The translations under genes were made by a program, and so were the position numbers. 64,000 nucleotides of DNA from Methanohalophilus sp. RSK (GTDB lineage: Archaea > Halobacteriota > Methanosarcinia > Methanosarcinales > Methanosarcinaceae), in contig NZ_RDSK01000001.1 in the NCBI RefSeq assembly GCF_003722075.1, positions 62,001-126,000 of the forward strand, in the 5' to 3' direction. Below are positions 40,545-49,372 of the stretch, in pieces (within the stretch, counting starts at the first letter, position 1; the number at the start of each line of letters is the position of its first letter). The notes under the pieces were generated by a model. It saw nothing but the letters and a program-made list of their open reading frames with translations. It was not told where the DNA came from and did no database searches.

Positions 40545-41972
40545 ATGGATAAATTACAATCATTACTTGAAGAACGTGGGCCGATCAAAAAGATAGGAGT
40601 TATCGGTATGGGCTATGTGGGCATTCCCGCAGCAGCCCTGTTTGCCGATTCCCCGAAGTTCGACAAGGTGCTGGGTTTCCAGCGCAATTCTGCCACCTCC
40701 GGCTACAAGATCGATTTGCTCAACCGCGGGGACAGCCCGCTGAAAGGCGAGGAGCCCGGCCTGGAGGATTTATTGCAGACGGTAGTTGAAGCAGATAAAT
40801 TCGAGTGCACTCCCGATTTTTCCCGTATCGGCGAGATGGATGCGGTTACCCTGGCCATACAGACCCCATTCAAGGACCCGAAGGATCTGCTGCCTGATTT
40901 CTCGGCCCTGGAGGCCGGGATTCGCCATGTCGGCCAGTATCTGCAGCCCGGTATGCTGGTGGTGCTGGAATCCACCATCACTCCCGGAACCACTACAGGC
41001 ATGGCCAGAGAGATCCTGGAAGAGGAATCCGGTTTGAAAGCGGGCGAAGATTTCGCCCTGGCTCATGCACCGGAGCGTGTCATGGTGGGTCGTCTGTTGC
41101 AGAATATCCAGGAGCATGACCGTATCGTGGGCGGCATCGATGATGTCAGTACCCGGCGGGCTGTGGACCTGTACGAGCCGGTGCTCACAAAGGGTCGTGT
41201 AATTCCGATGTCCGCCACTGCAGCCGAGGTCACCAAGACCTCCGAGAATACGTTCAGAGACCTGCAGATTGCCGCTATCAACCAATTGGCCCTGTACTGT
41301 GAAGCCATGGGTATCAATGTCTATGACGTGCGGGAAGGTGTGGCCAGTCTCAAAGGCGAAGGCATCACCCGGGCCATCCTGTACCCGGGAGCCGGTGTGG
41401 GCGGACACTGCCTGACCAAGGATACCTATCACCTGGAACGCGGCCTGCAGATCGCCAAACAGGCAGACCTGGATTTCCCGCAGGAACCGTCCCTCTACGT
41501 CACAGCCCGCCATATCAATGATTTCATGCCAGAGCACATGTACAATCTGACAGTGGAGGCCCTGGAGCGTATTGATAAGAATATCGCAGATGCCAAAGTG
41601 GCAATCCTGGGCTGGGCGTTCCTCAATAATTCGGATGACGCCAGGAATACCCCGGCCGAACCCTATCGTGATCTATTGATCGATGCAGGCGCAGAGGTCA
41701 AAGTACACGATCCGCATGTCCTGCAGTATCCGGATGTGGAGATATCTCAGGACCTGGATGCAGTGCTGGACGGTGTGGATGCAGTGGTGGTCTTTGCAGG
41801 CCACAGGCAGTATTATTCCCTGAAGCCCCAGCAGTTGCAGAAATTGTCCGGACAGACACATCCTGTGATCGTGGATGGCCGGAATGTGGTGGAGCCGGAT
41901 GCTTTTATTGATGCAGGGTTTGTGTATAAGGGGATTGGTAGAGGGGATAAGAATGGGCATGAGGTGAAATGA
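40545..41972 (+). CDS. UDP-N-acetylhexosamine 6-dehydrogenase (WbpA/WecC family)
   Basis: A 475-residue nucleotide-sugar dehydrogenase: NAD-binding KKIGVIGMGYVGIPAAALFA, AHAPERVMVG, KTSENTFRDLQIAAINQLAL, catalytic Cys in GAGVGGHCLTKDTYHLE, and a C-terminal UDP-binding domain (LGWAFLNNSDDARNTPAEP). It oxidises C6 of UDP-GlcNAc or UDP-ManNAc to the uronic acid. Context with WbpB-, WbpE- and WbpD-like genes favours UDP-GlcNAc as substrate; this is inferred. A fragment of the gene lies at 36316. Confidence 0.88.
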   Translation: MDKLQSLLEERGPIKKIGVIGMGYVGIPAAALFADSPKFDKVLGFQRNSATSGYKIDLLNRGDSPLKGEEPGLEDLLQTVVEADKFECTPDFSRIGEMDAVTLAIQTPFKDPKDLLPDFSALEAGIRHVGQYLQPGMLVVLESTITPGTTTGMAREILEEESGLKAGEDFALAHAPERVMVGRLLQNIQEHDRIVGGIDDVSTRRAVDLYEPVLTKGRVIPMSATAAEVTKTSENTFRDLQIAAINQLALYCEAMGINVYDVREGVASLKGEGITRAILYPGAGVGGHCLTKDTYHLERGLQIAKQADLDFPQEPSLYVTARHINDFMPEHMYNLTVEALERIDKNIADAKVAILGWAFLNNSDDARNTPAEPYRDLLIDAGAEVKVHDPHVLQYPDVEISQDLDAVLDGVDAVVVFAGHRQYYSLKPQQLQKLSGQTHPVIVDGRNVVEPDAFIDAGFVYKGIGRGDKNGHEVK

Positions 41973-42207
41973 GGATATTGGTTAGTATCCTCCGTTCTGT
42001 ATTTTTTATTATGTGTATGGTATATTCAAAGGGTCAGATGGCAATCTTAAGACAAAGGTGAATCAGATCAAAGGGAGTCTTTTTGACCTTGTAGCTGATG
42101 CTATGGTTGATGGCGTTTCAGCTGAATGCTAGTAAAACCGGGATATTGAGAAAGCTCTTTTATCAAGAAATTTTCTGGTTGAATAGACATAGATTTTAAA
42201 ATTACTG

Positions 42208-42219
42208 TATATAAAAATA
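42208..42219 (+). promoter_or_regulatory. TATA box of the KTSC-OLD operon
   Basis: TATATAAAAATA predicts a start near 42240, after the ATG at 42219 but before the TTG at 42267, which supports the shorter KTSC protein. The preceding gap (41973-42207) has only a 39-codon open frame that I cannot support as a gene. Confidence 0.5.
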
Positions 42220-42266
42220 TGAAAACATATTTAACTATTAATATATTTCTTATATTGGGTGAAAAA

Positions 42267-42479
42267 TTGCAACGCAAACATGTAACATCAAGTAATTTGA
42301 AATCAGTGGGATACGATTCAGCAACTAATATTCTTGAAATAGAATTTAATAATGGTGGAATATATCGTTATTCAGGGGTTCCTGCCAGAGCTTATGATGA
42401 ATTGATGAGTAGCTCTTCACATGGCAAATATTTCCATAAGAACATAAGAGATAAATACTCTACAAAGAAGGTTTGTTAA
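42267..42479 (+). CDS. KTSC-domain protein
   Basis: A 70-residue protein almost filled by a KTSC domain: [40 protein letters not shown], then [20 protein letters not shown]. The KTSC domain also occurs at the C-terminus of some lysyl-tRNA synthetases and as a stand-alone domain; its activity is not established. TTG 42267 has GGGTGA five bases upstream and is preferred to ATG 42219. The stop is one base before the OLD-family gene, so the two are coupled. Confidence 0.75.
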   Translation: MQRKHVTSSNLKSVGYDSATNILEIEFNNGGIYRYSGVPARAYDELMSSSSHGKYFHKNIRDKYSTKKVC

Positions 42480-42480
42480 G

Positions 42481-44334
42481 TTGCAATTAACTTCGATTTG
42501 CTTAAAAAACTTTCAATGTTTTAAAGATAGTGGTCAGATTCCTATTTATAATATGTCTATTTTTGTGGGAGAAAACGATAGTGGCAAAACATCTATTTTA
42601 CAAGCTCTTGATTATTTTTTAAATAATAACACTATCCCATCAACTTTTTTTCATGTTATCGGGGATGATATCCACAAAATATGTGAAATACAGCTTACCT
42701 TTATTCCACTTAATGAAACTGATATTCCCGAAGAATATATTGTGAACAATGAAGTAGTTTTAAAGAAAGAATTTGTTTTAAATGATACAGATAACGTTGA
42801 ATCTCGAATTTATGTTAAAAAAATTCTTTTTGAAAGAGATGAATTAAATCAAATTGAATCTTTAAAAGCACCTGCACTTAAAGATCTTTATGAAGAATTC
42901 AATCTTAGCGGTTACACAAAAGTTCCTGATGCTCAAGAAGTAATTCGTAACTATACAAATGAAAACATTGACAATTTTGAAATACGGTCAGACTGGGCAG
43001 AGGTAAAATGGAAAGACATTGCTGAATTTTTACCTTTGTTTGAATATTATGGCAGTTCTGATTATAGCAATCCACAAAATATAATCAAAAATACGTTGAA
43101 TTCAGTATACAGGACTTTTTTCTATGATAGTGATGAAGTAGGTAATTTAGTCCTTAAAGAAGAGCTTGCTCTGAAAAAAGATGAAATCGAAAAAGAATTG
43201 GATCAAAAAATAGAGGATGAGTTAAAGGACAAAATAAATAGTGTTATTGGAAAAGTTGAAAATATTGGAGGAGATTATACAATTGATTTTGCAGCGGGCT
43301 TCAACCTTTCAAACATAAATGTGGATTACGGAAACGGATTTCACCCTATAGATAATATAGGAGAAGGTTCAAGAAAAAGACTGTGCTTAGCTATAATGGA
43401 GTGGGACCGAGAAATTAGATCTCAGAAATCATATAGAAGAGTCATTAGGGGTTATGATGAACCTGATTCAAGTTTGGATTATAGGGCACAAAAAGAGATG
43501 TTCTATGTCTTAAAAAATATGTCTGAAGATGCAAGTAATGCAGTTCAACCAATTATTTGTACTCATTCAATATCAATGATTGATCGTGCACCTGCAAATA
43601 TAATTGGTCATATTATCAATGAAAATGGGGTTTCTAGAGTAGAGCATCTAGAAGAAGATGAAGACTCAATTGTAAAAGATTTTTTAGATGGTATCTCCGA
43701 GATTTCAGGTATAACTAACAGCAGTATTTTTTTTGAACGTTGTTTTTTGATTATTGAGGGTATGACGGAGTACAATGCCCTACCATTGCTTTATAGAAAA
43801 TACTACGAGAGAAGCATGCCAGAAGACGGTGTGGTTTTAATAAATCTTGAAGGGAACAGCTCATGGGATAAAACCTTGAAATTGTTCAACCAAAATAAAA
43901 GTAAAGCTACAATTATGTTTTTAGATAATGATACTAATACCGATTCCTCTGTAAAAAATATCACTAAACAAAGTTTAAAACAAATAGGCATTGGAGAAGA
44001 ATTTTTAAACAATATTGTTTATGTCGGTGAAAAGGAATTTGAGGATGTTTTCTCTAATGAAATAATATGTAGGTGTCTCAATGAATATTGGCCTAAAATC
44101 GACAATGAAAAATGGACAGAAGAACAAATTGAAAGGTTAAGAGACGATGATAAATTTTCAGAATCTTTGAAAGATATGATTGGGAGGTACAAGACTGAAA
44201 GTGGTGCGGCCATTGATTATCTCAAAAAACCCGAATTTGGTAAATATATTGCAGATACTGTTAGCAAAGATGAAATATCCGAAATAGATGATTTAAAAAA
44301 ATTGTTCAATAAAATAAATGAAATTGTAAATTGA
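42481..44334 (+). CDS. OLD-family ATPase / TOPRIM nuclease
   Basis: A 617-residue protein. The N-terminal SMC/ABC-type ATPase has Walker A in FVGENDSGKTSILQAL, an ABC-signature-like segment GEGSRKRLCLAIMEWD and Walker B YDEPDSSLDYRAQ. The C-terminal TOPRIM domain begins FLIIEGMTEYNALPLLY (catalytic Glu) and has the acidic motif TIMFLDNDTNTD. OLD proteins are nucleases; related ones act in anti-phage systems such as Gabija. It has no UvrD-like helicase neighbour. The TTG start is one base after the KTSC stop. Strongly A+T-rich against its neighbours, indicating transfer. Confidence 0.88.
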   Translation: MQLTSICLKNFQCFKDSGQIPIYNMSIFVGENDSGKTSILQALDYFLNNNTIPSTFFHVIGDDIHKICEIQLTFIPLNETDIPEEYIVNNEVVLKKEFVLNDTDNVESRIYVKKILFERDELNQIESLKAPALKDLYEEFNLSGYTKVPDAQEVIRNYTNENIDNFEIRSDWAEVKWKDIAEFLPLFEYYGSSDYSNPQNIIKNTLNSVYRTFFYDSDEVGNLVLKEELALKKDEIEKELDQKIEDELKDKINSVIGKVENIGGDYTIDFAAGFNLSNINVDYGNGFHPIDNIGEGSRKRLCLAIMEWDREIRSQKSYRRVIRGYDEPDSSLDYRAQKEMFYVLKNMSEDASNAVQPIICTHSISMIDRAPANIIGHIINENGVSRVEHLEEDEDSIVKDFLDGISEISGITNSSIFFERCFLIIEGMTEYNALPLLYRKYYERSMPEDGVVLINLEGNSSWDKTLKLFNQNKSKATIMFLDNDTNTDSSVKNITKQSLKQIGIGEEFLNNIVYVGEKEFEDVFSNEIICRCLNEYWPKIDNEKWTEEQIERLRDDDKFSESLKDMIGRYKTESGAAIDYLKKPEFGKYIADTVSKDEISEIDDLKKLFNKINEIVN

Positions 44335-44398
44335 AGTGATAGGAATATTATCATTAAACTTTATCATCATATTTTGATATAAACAATACTACGACGAT

Positions 44399-45883
44399 TC
44401 ACTTTCTCTTTTTCATTGAATCCGGCACCATTGGCAATATTTCCAGTAAGGATTGCAGTTGTGAATCTGTTTTCAAAATGTACAGGTAATAGGTAATACA
44501 GAGAGAAACAGCCACTCCTGTAATCAAATAGAGATTGTCACTAAATAACCTTAGCGTAACAAGTAAAAGTGCAGCCGGGATGAACAACTTAAAATTGGAA
44601 AATACTATTTTGCCGGCAGTGGAGTTTTTGACACCTGCATAGTGCAGCATCTTAAGACAAAGGTAGCCGTAAACAAAAATCCCGGATATTGCAAATAATC
44701 CTAAAGCCACATATACATCCCCTAAATATCCACCTATGAGAAGGGAGAGTGCTCTTGTGATCAGGTTGAATGTATTGTACTTTAATCCGAATTCCTGTTT
44801 TTCAAAAACCACATAAAGGGTGCTTAAAGGAGATGAGATAAACCATATGAAGCCCCAGATACTCAGAATCTGAACATAGATTCCTGCTTCCACCCATTCC
44901 ATCCCCAGAATTACACCGAATATTGCATCTCCTGACAGAGTAAGAATGAGAATTGGAAACAGTCCGATCAGTACCAATATTCTGAATACATTTTCCACAA
45001 GTACATTCAGAGTACCTTCCTTTTTGGATTCAGTGGCTCTCTGGTAAAATACCTGCGAGATCGAACGGCCAATGAAACTCATGGGCATCTGCAACAGGCG
45101 AAATCCAAGTGAATAAAAACCTACAATAGCAGAATTGAAAAAGGTTGAAAGCAACAGAACAGGTAGTTGCCAGGACAGAGAGTTAAGCAGGGTTGACCAC
45201 GTATCTATGAGTGGGAATTTTTTATATCGCCTGATTCCGGCACCAAGACTTTTAAAATTCACCTGCCTGACATATACTCCTTTTTTGAAAGCCGAATGGA
45301 CAAGGGTTATAACGGAAAAAACTTTGCCTACCAGGGACCCGAGAATCAGGGATATACCACTTACATATCCGAGCCCTCCTGCCCCCACCTGTGTGCCTGC
45401 CTGTGAAAGGGACGCAGATATCCTTGCATGGGACATATTCTTAAATTTCTTATTGCGGGAATTCCAGAAATTCAAAGACAGAAACATGCCCTGCAGAAAA
45501 ATGAACAGTGGGATGAGATATACATAGTTTCCCAGTTCCTGTGCATTGAATAGTTGCAGAATGGGATTTTTGAATAGAAGGAACAGAACTGCCGTTATGG
45601 CCGAAAAAAGAAATGCCACCACAATACTCAATATCAACTGTGTATCTGCCTCTTCCTTTGAATCAGGCAGCATTATACTCATCTCATATCTGAAACATGC
45701 AATTGTTCCCAGTATCCCGCTCAAAGACATAAAAAGTGCAAGAATCCCGAAATCAGAAGGGGAATATATACGACTCAATATAGGTGCAACTGCAATAGCC
45801 ACTATCTGGGCAATACCCGTGCCACCCACAAGGGTCAGGACATCTGATGCAAATCTTTTTTCACTGGTACTTTTTGAAGGCAT
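44399..45883 (-). CDS. Wzx-type oligosaccharide flippase
   Basis: A 494-residue membrane protein with 12-14 predicted helices, of the polysaccharide-biosynthesis/MATE-like superfamily: LVGGTGIAQIVAIAVAPILS, YSPSDFGILALFMSL and SLGFRLLQMPMSFIGRSISQ. It should flip lipid-linked glycans across the membrane. ATG 45883 has GGGGAT upstream; the frame extends 8 codons further to a TTG. It opens the leftward half of the glycan locus. Confidence 0.85.
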   Translation of the reverse strand: MPSKSTSEKRFASDVLTLVGGTGIAQIVAIAVAPILSRIYSPSDFGILALFMSLSGILGTIACFRYEMSIMLPDSKEEADTQLILSIVVAFLFSAITAVLFLLFKNPILQLFNAQELGNYVYLIPLFIFLQGMFLSLNFWNSRNKKFKNMSHARISASLSQAGTQVGAGGLGYVSGISLILGSLVGKVFSVITLVHSAFKKGVYVRQVNFKSLGAGIRRYKKFPLIDTWSTLLNSLSWQLPVLLLSTFFNSAIVGFYSLGFRLLQMPMSFIGRSISQVFYQRATESKKEGTLNVLVENVFRILVLIGLFPILILTLSGDAIFGVILGMEWVEAGIYVQILSIWGFIWFISSPLSTLYVVFEKQEFGLKYNTFNLITRALSLLIGGYLGDVYVALGLFAISGIFVYGYLCLKMLHYAGVKNSTAGKIVFSNFKLFIPAALLLVTLRLFSDNLYLITGVAVSLCITYYLYILKTDSQLQSLLEILPMVPDSMKKRK

Positions 45884-45964
45884 TATATCCCCAATTACCG
45901 CAAACAATCTTCAGATTGTCCTTTAAAAGAAGAGAGTCTTAATAAAGATATTGATGCCGATGGA

Positions 45965-47029
45965 TTAGGACCTGGGATCCAATATCTCACAGATCCTCCC
46001 ACTGGCATTACCATCTCCGAAAATATCTGCCTGTGTGGAGTTGCCTTTGAAACCCCCAATACTCTCCAAAATCTCCCCATACTCCGCTCCCACCAGCACA
46101 TTCCAGCCCGCCTCCACGGTCTCCACCCACTCGGTATTCTCCCGCAGGGTAATGCAGGGCACACCAAGCATGTAGGCCTCCTTCTGCAACCCTCCGGAGT
46201 CGGTCAGCACCTTCTTTGCACTACCTGTGAGTTTCAGCATGTCCAGATAGCCCACGGGTTCTGTAAGCACAAGATTTGCACTGGCTTTTTCCCACAGACC
46301 GTACTGCTTCATGTATTTGGCAGTCCTGGGATGAACCGGAAACACGATTGTTTCTCCACATTCCACAAAGGCATTGATAATGGAGGTCAGGTTTTGCCTG
46401 GAATCGGTGTTTGAAGGCCTGTGCACGGTAGCAAGCAGGTACTGGCCTGCATTGAGGTTCAGGTCTCCAAGGATTGTGGATTTTTCCTCTGCTATTTTGC
46501 TGTTGTAGAGTACAGCATCCATCATCACATCTCCCACATTGTGGACACCGGTGGTGATGCCTTCGGCTTTTAGATTTTTCACTGCGGTTTCTGTGGGACA
46601 GAAGAGTAGATTGGAAACATGGTCCGTGAGCACTCTGTTGATTTCCTCAGGCATGGTTCTGTCAAAGGAACGCAGGCCTGCTTCCACATGAGCCACCGGT
46701 ATATGGAGTTTGGAAGCGGTAAGAGCACCTGCAATTGTGGAGTTTGTATCACCGTAGACCAGTACCATATCCGGCTCTTCCTTCAGGATCACTTTCTCGA
46801 TTTCAATCAGCATCTGGCCTGTCTGTTCCCCATGTGAGGCAGATCCAATTGCCAGATTGTAGTCGGGTTTCGGGATATTTAAATCACTGAAGAAGACGTC
46901 GGACATGTTCTGATCGTAGTGCTGGCCGGTGTGCACCAGGATTTCCTGGTGGTCTTTCCTCAGGGTGCGGGAGAGGGGTGCACATTTAATGAACTGCGGG
47001 CGGGCGCCGATGATGGAGAGGATGGTCAT
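45965..47029 (-). CDS. Non-hydrolysing UDP-GlcNAc 2-epimerase family (WecB/WbpI), copy 1
   Basis: A 354-residue epimerase: ILSIIGARPQFIKCAPLSR, HTGQHYDQNMSDVFF, VYGDTNSTIAGAL, HVEAGLRSFDRTMPEEINR and LTDSGGLQKEAYMLGVP. It interconverts the gluco and manno configurations at C2 of a UDP-acetamido sugar or of its uronic acid. Its ATG lies one base after the stop of the glycosyltransferase gene upstream. Confidence 0.9.
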   Translation of the reverse strand: MTILSIIGARPQFIKCAPLSRTLRKDHQEILVHTGQHYDQNMSDVFFSDLNIPKPDYNLAIGSASHGEQTGQMLIEIEKVILKEEPDMVLVYGDTNSTIAGALTASKLHIPVAHVEAGLRSFDRTMPEEINRVLTDHVSNLLFCPTETAVKNLKAEGITTGVHNVGDVMMDAVLYNSKIAEEKSTILGDLNLNAGQYLLATVHRPSNTDSRQNLTSIINAFVECGETIVFPVHPRTAKYMKQYGLWEKASANLVLTEPVGYLDMLKLTGSAKKVLTDSGGLQKEAYMLGVPCITLRENTEWVETVEAGWNVLVGAEYGEILESIGGFKGNSTQADIFGDGNASGRICEILDPRS

Positions 47030-47030
47030 A

Positions 47031-48185
47031 TTAGTATTTCTCTTCAATTATATCTTTGCAAACAGTAAGCACTTTTTTTGATACTACTTCCCAACTCTGA
47101 TGTTTTTCCACATATTCGCGCCCATTAATACCCATTTCGTCCCTCAAAGGAATGTCATATAATAATTTGAGAGTAGATTGACTAAATTTTTGAGGGTCCT
47201 CAGAGTTTATTAGTAGCCCTCCATTAATTTGTTTTAATATACCAAAGCCATTTATATTACTAGCTATAATTGGTTTCCCGCATGCCATATATTCATAAAG
47301 TTTCAACGGAGAATATCCCGAATTGAGAGGTTTTTTTGGAACTACACAAACATCACTCGCATTAATATAAATAGGAACTTTTTCATAAGGAACGCTGCCT
47401 GTAAAAAGGAAATGATCTGAAATATTCAATTTTTCCGCAAGTCTCATCCAATCATTTTTCATGATGCCATCACCTACTATTAAAAACATAGTATCAGTTT
47501 TTTTTTCTATAATCATGGGGGCGGCTTTTATCAAATATTCAACTCCCTGCCATGGAGCTAAATTTCCTACAAAACAAATGTAACTTCTATTTAAGGCTAG
47601 GTCCAAATCCAACTTACATTTTTCTCTATTGTGGGGTTTAAATAAATTTATATTTGCTCCATTACTGATCACATCAATTTTCATGGGATTTATGTTATAT
47701 TGTTCTATTATCCCTTCTTTCACCCCATTTGTGACTGCAATTATTCTATCTGCCAATTGATAATTTATCTTTTCACTAAAAGATTTCAATTTACTGCCTA
47801 ATAGAGATGATTTTAGTAGTTTTCCTTCATCACTTAATATGCCATTAATTTCAATTATGTAAGGTTTTCTTAAAATTATTTTTACTATCGATGGAGAAAA
47901 GGAAAATCCATCCTGCCTGCAATAAATGATATCTGGTTTTTTAATTATTGAATAGTATAATAAGTAAAACAATAACATAAACTGATGAGATATTGCTGTA
48001 AAAGGAAATATGTTTGCGACAGGAACATTGACTATATTTAAATTTGAATGTGTGGATGGAGTACTTTTTCTAATAAATAAAGTCAAGTCAATTGTTTTTG
48101 ACAAATTTTCTGCAAGCTCAATTATATGAGTATTAGAACCATTCCCAGAATTGAGGAAGCCATTATATACCATAAAGCATTTCAT
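47031..48185 (-). CDS. Family 4 glycosyltransferase
   Basis: A 384-residue GT-B enzyme: N-terminal FMVYNGFLNSGNGSNTHIIE, and the C-terminal donor domain with ICFVGNLAPWQGVEYLIKAA, LFTGSVPYEKVPIYINASDV and the ExxxxE-like PLKLYEYMACGKPIIASNI. Low G+C compared with the biosynthetic genes. It is coupled to the epimerase downstream. Confidence 0.88.
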   Translation of the reverse strand: MKCFMVYNGFLNSGNGSNTHIIELAENLSKTIDLTLFIRKSTPSTHSNLNIVNVPVANIFPFTAISHQFMLLFYLLYYSIIKKPDIIYCRQDGFSFSPSIVKIILRKPYIIEINGILSDEGKLLKSSLLGSKLKSFSEKINYQLADRIIAVTNGVKEGIIEQYNINPMKIDVISNGANINLFKPHNREKCKLDLDLALNRSYICFVGNLAPWQGVEYLIKAAPMIIEKKTDTMFLIVGDGIMKNDWMRLAEKLNISDHFLFTGSVPYEKVPIYINASDVCVVPKKPLNSGYSPLKLYEYMACGKPIIASNINGFGILKQINGGLLINSEDPQKFSQSTLKLLYDIPLRDEMGINGREYVEKHQSWEVVSKKVLTVCKDIIEEKY

Positions 48186-48209
48186 ATTATGAAACCTACA
48201 TAGACATGT

Positions 48210-49349
48210 TTAGGAATTTTTTATTAATGTTGTATACATTTCCAGTGTTTTTTTGGCAATTGTAGGTGAATGAAATTTTTCTTCTGCATTCTTTTTTGCA
48301 TGTTGTCCAAATTCTCTCCTTTTTTGTTCATTATATAGCAACTCAACTGTGCACTAAGCGATTTTCTCCGAATCATTTGGATTTATAATATAACCAGTTA
48401 CACCATCTTCAATTAAAAACTCATTGCTTTTTATATTTGATGCTATTACAGGTGTCCCTGTTGCCATTGCTTCAATTACAGCCATTGGTTGTGTTTCTTG
48501 ATTTGAAAGAAGGTAAACAATTGATGCTTTACGATACAATTCAAGAATTTCATCCCTTGTGACTCTCCCACGATATTCCACTACACTAGTTAATTTTTTT
48601 TCATTAATTGTATTCTTTACTTCTTTTAAATATGTATTTTCGAAACCACCAGTAAAAATGATTTTTACATCATTTATATCATCCTTTATTAATTCAATAG
48701 CATTTATTGCAGCTAGTTGATTTTTTCTTTTTGTGATTGTTGCGGGATAAAATATAATATTGTCCCTATAATTTTGTGGGACGTTAAAGAAGGATTCATC
48801 CATAGGATTGTTTATCTGAAATATATTTTTTACTTTTTCATATACTCCTATATGTTTAAGTTCATCTATAACGTATGGACTAATTGCAACAAAACCATCT
48901 AATTTAGGAATAATTCTACGTTTTAATACAAACAAATTGTAGTTCAATATTTGTTTAGATAGCAAATTTACATGTTTTCTTTCTAAGTGATACATCCCAT
49001 GGAGTGTCACAACTTTCGGTGTTTTTGTCCCCATCACAAAAGATAAAGCAATAGGAGAATGGGAATGTATTATATCAAATTTGTGGGTTTTTAAAAAATT
49101 TCTAACAATTATAGCATCGCCAATAGATCGAATTATATACTTGATACGTGGAAAATAATGTATTCGTACATTTGAAGATATTGCATTAATAAAATAATCA
49201 TCTATGTCATCTCTTATTGATACAACATCTATAGCAATATCTTCTTTTTCCTTTGGAAGATATTTCATCAAATTATATACTACATTATCTGGACCCACTG
49301 AAGGAGACCGCCCTGGCAATGGGAATAAACCAATCATACATATTTTCAT
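48210..49349 (-). CDS. Family 4 glycosyltransferase with in-frame UAG
   Basis: A GT-B enzyme with IGLFPLPGRSPSVGPDNVV, HGMYHLERKH, FYPATITKRKNQLAAINAI, YRGRVTRDEILELYRKASIV and QETQPMAVIEAMATGTPVI. A TAG stands at 48354-48356 (codon 332). The same frame continues CTVELLYNEQKRREFGQHA, KKNAEEKFHSPTIAKKTLEM to TAA at 48210-48212, which is the normal last 47 residues of this family. Total 379 residues, the usual length. Read-through, probably as pyrrolysine, would restore the C-terminal helix that packs on the N-domain. Confidence 0.85.
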
Positions 49350-49372
49350 AATTATATCACTCTTCTTATATC

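Noticed and set aside
42001-42123. 39-codon frame ending in TAG TAA upstream of the KTSC gene
   Set aside because: I considered it as another UAG case, but there is no homology after or before the UAG and no ribosome binding site; it is probably a relic or chance.
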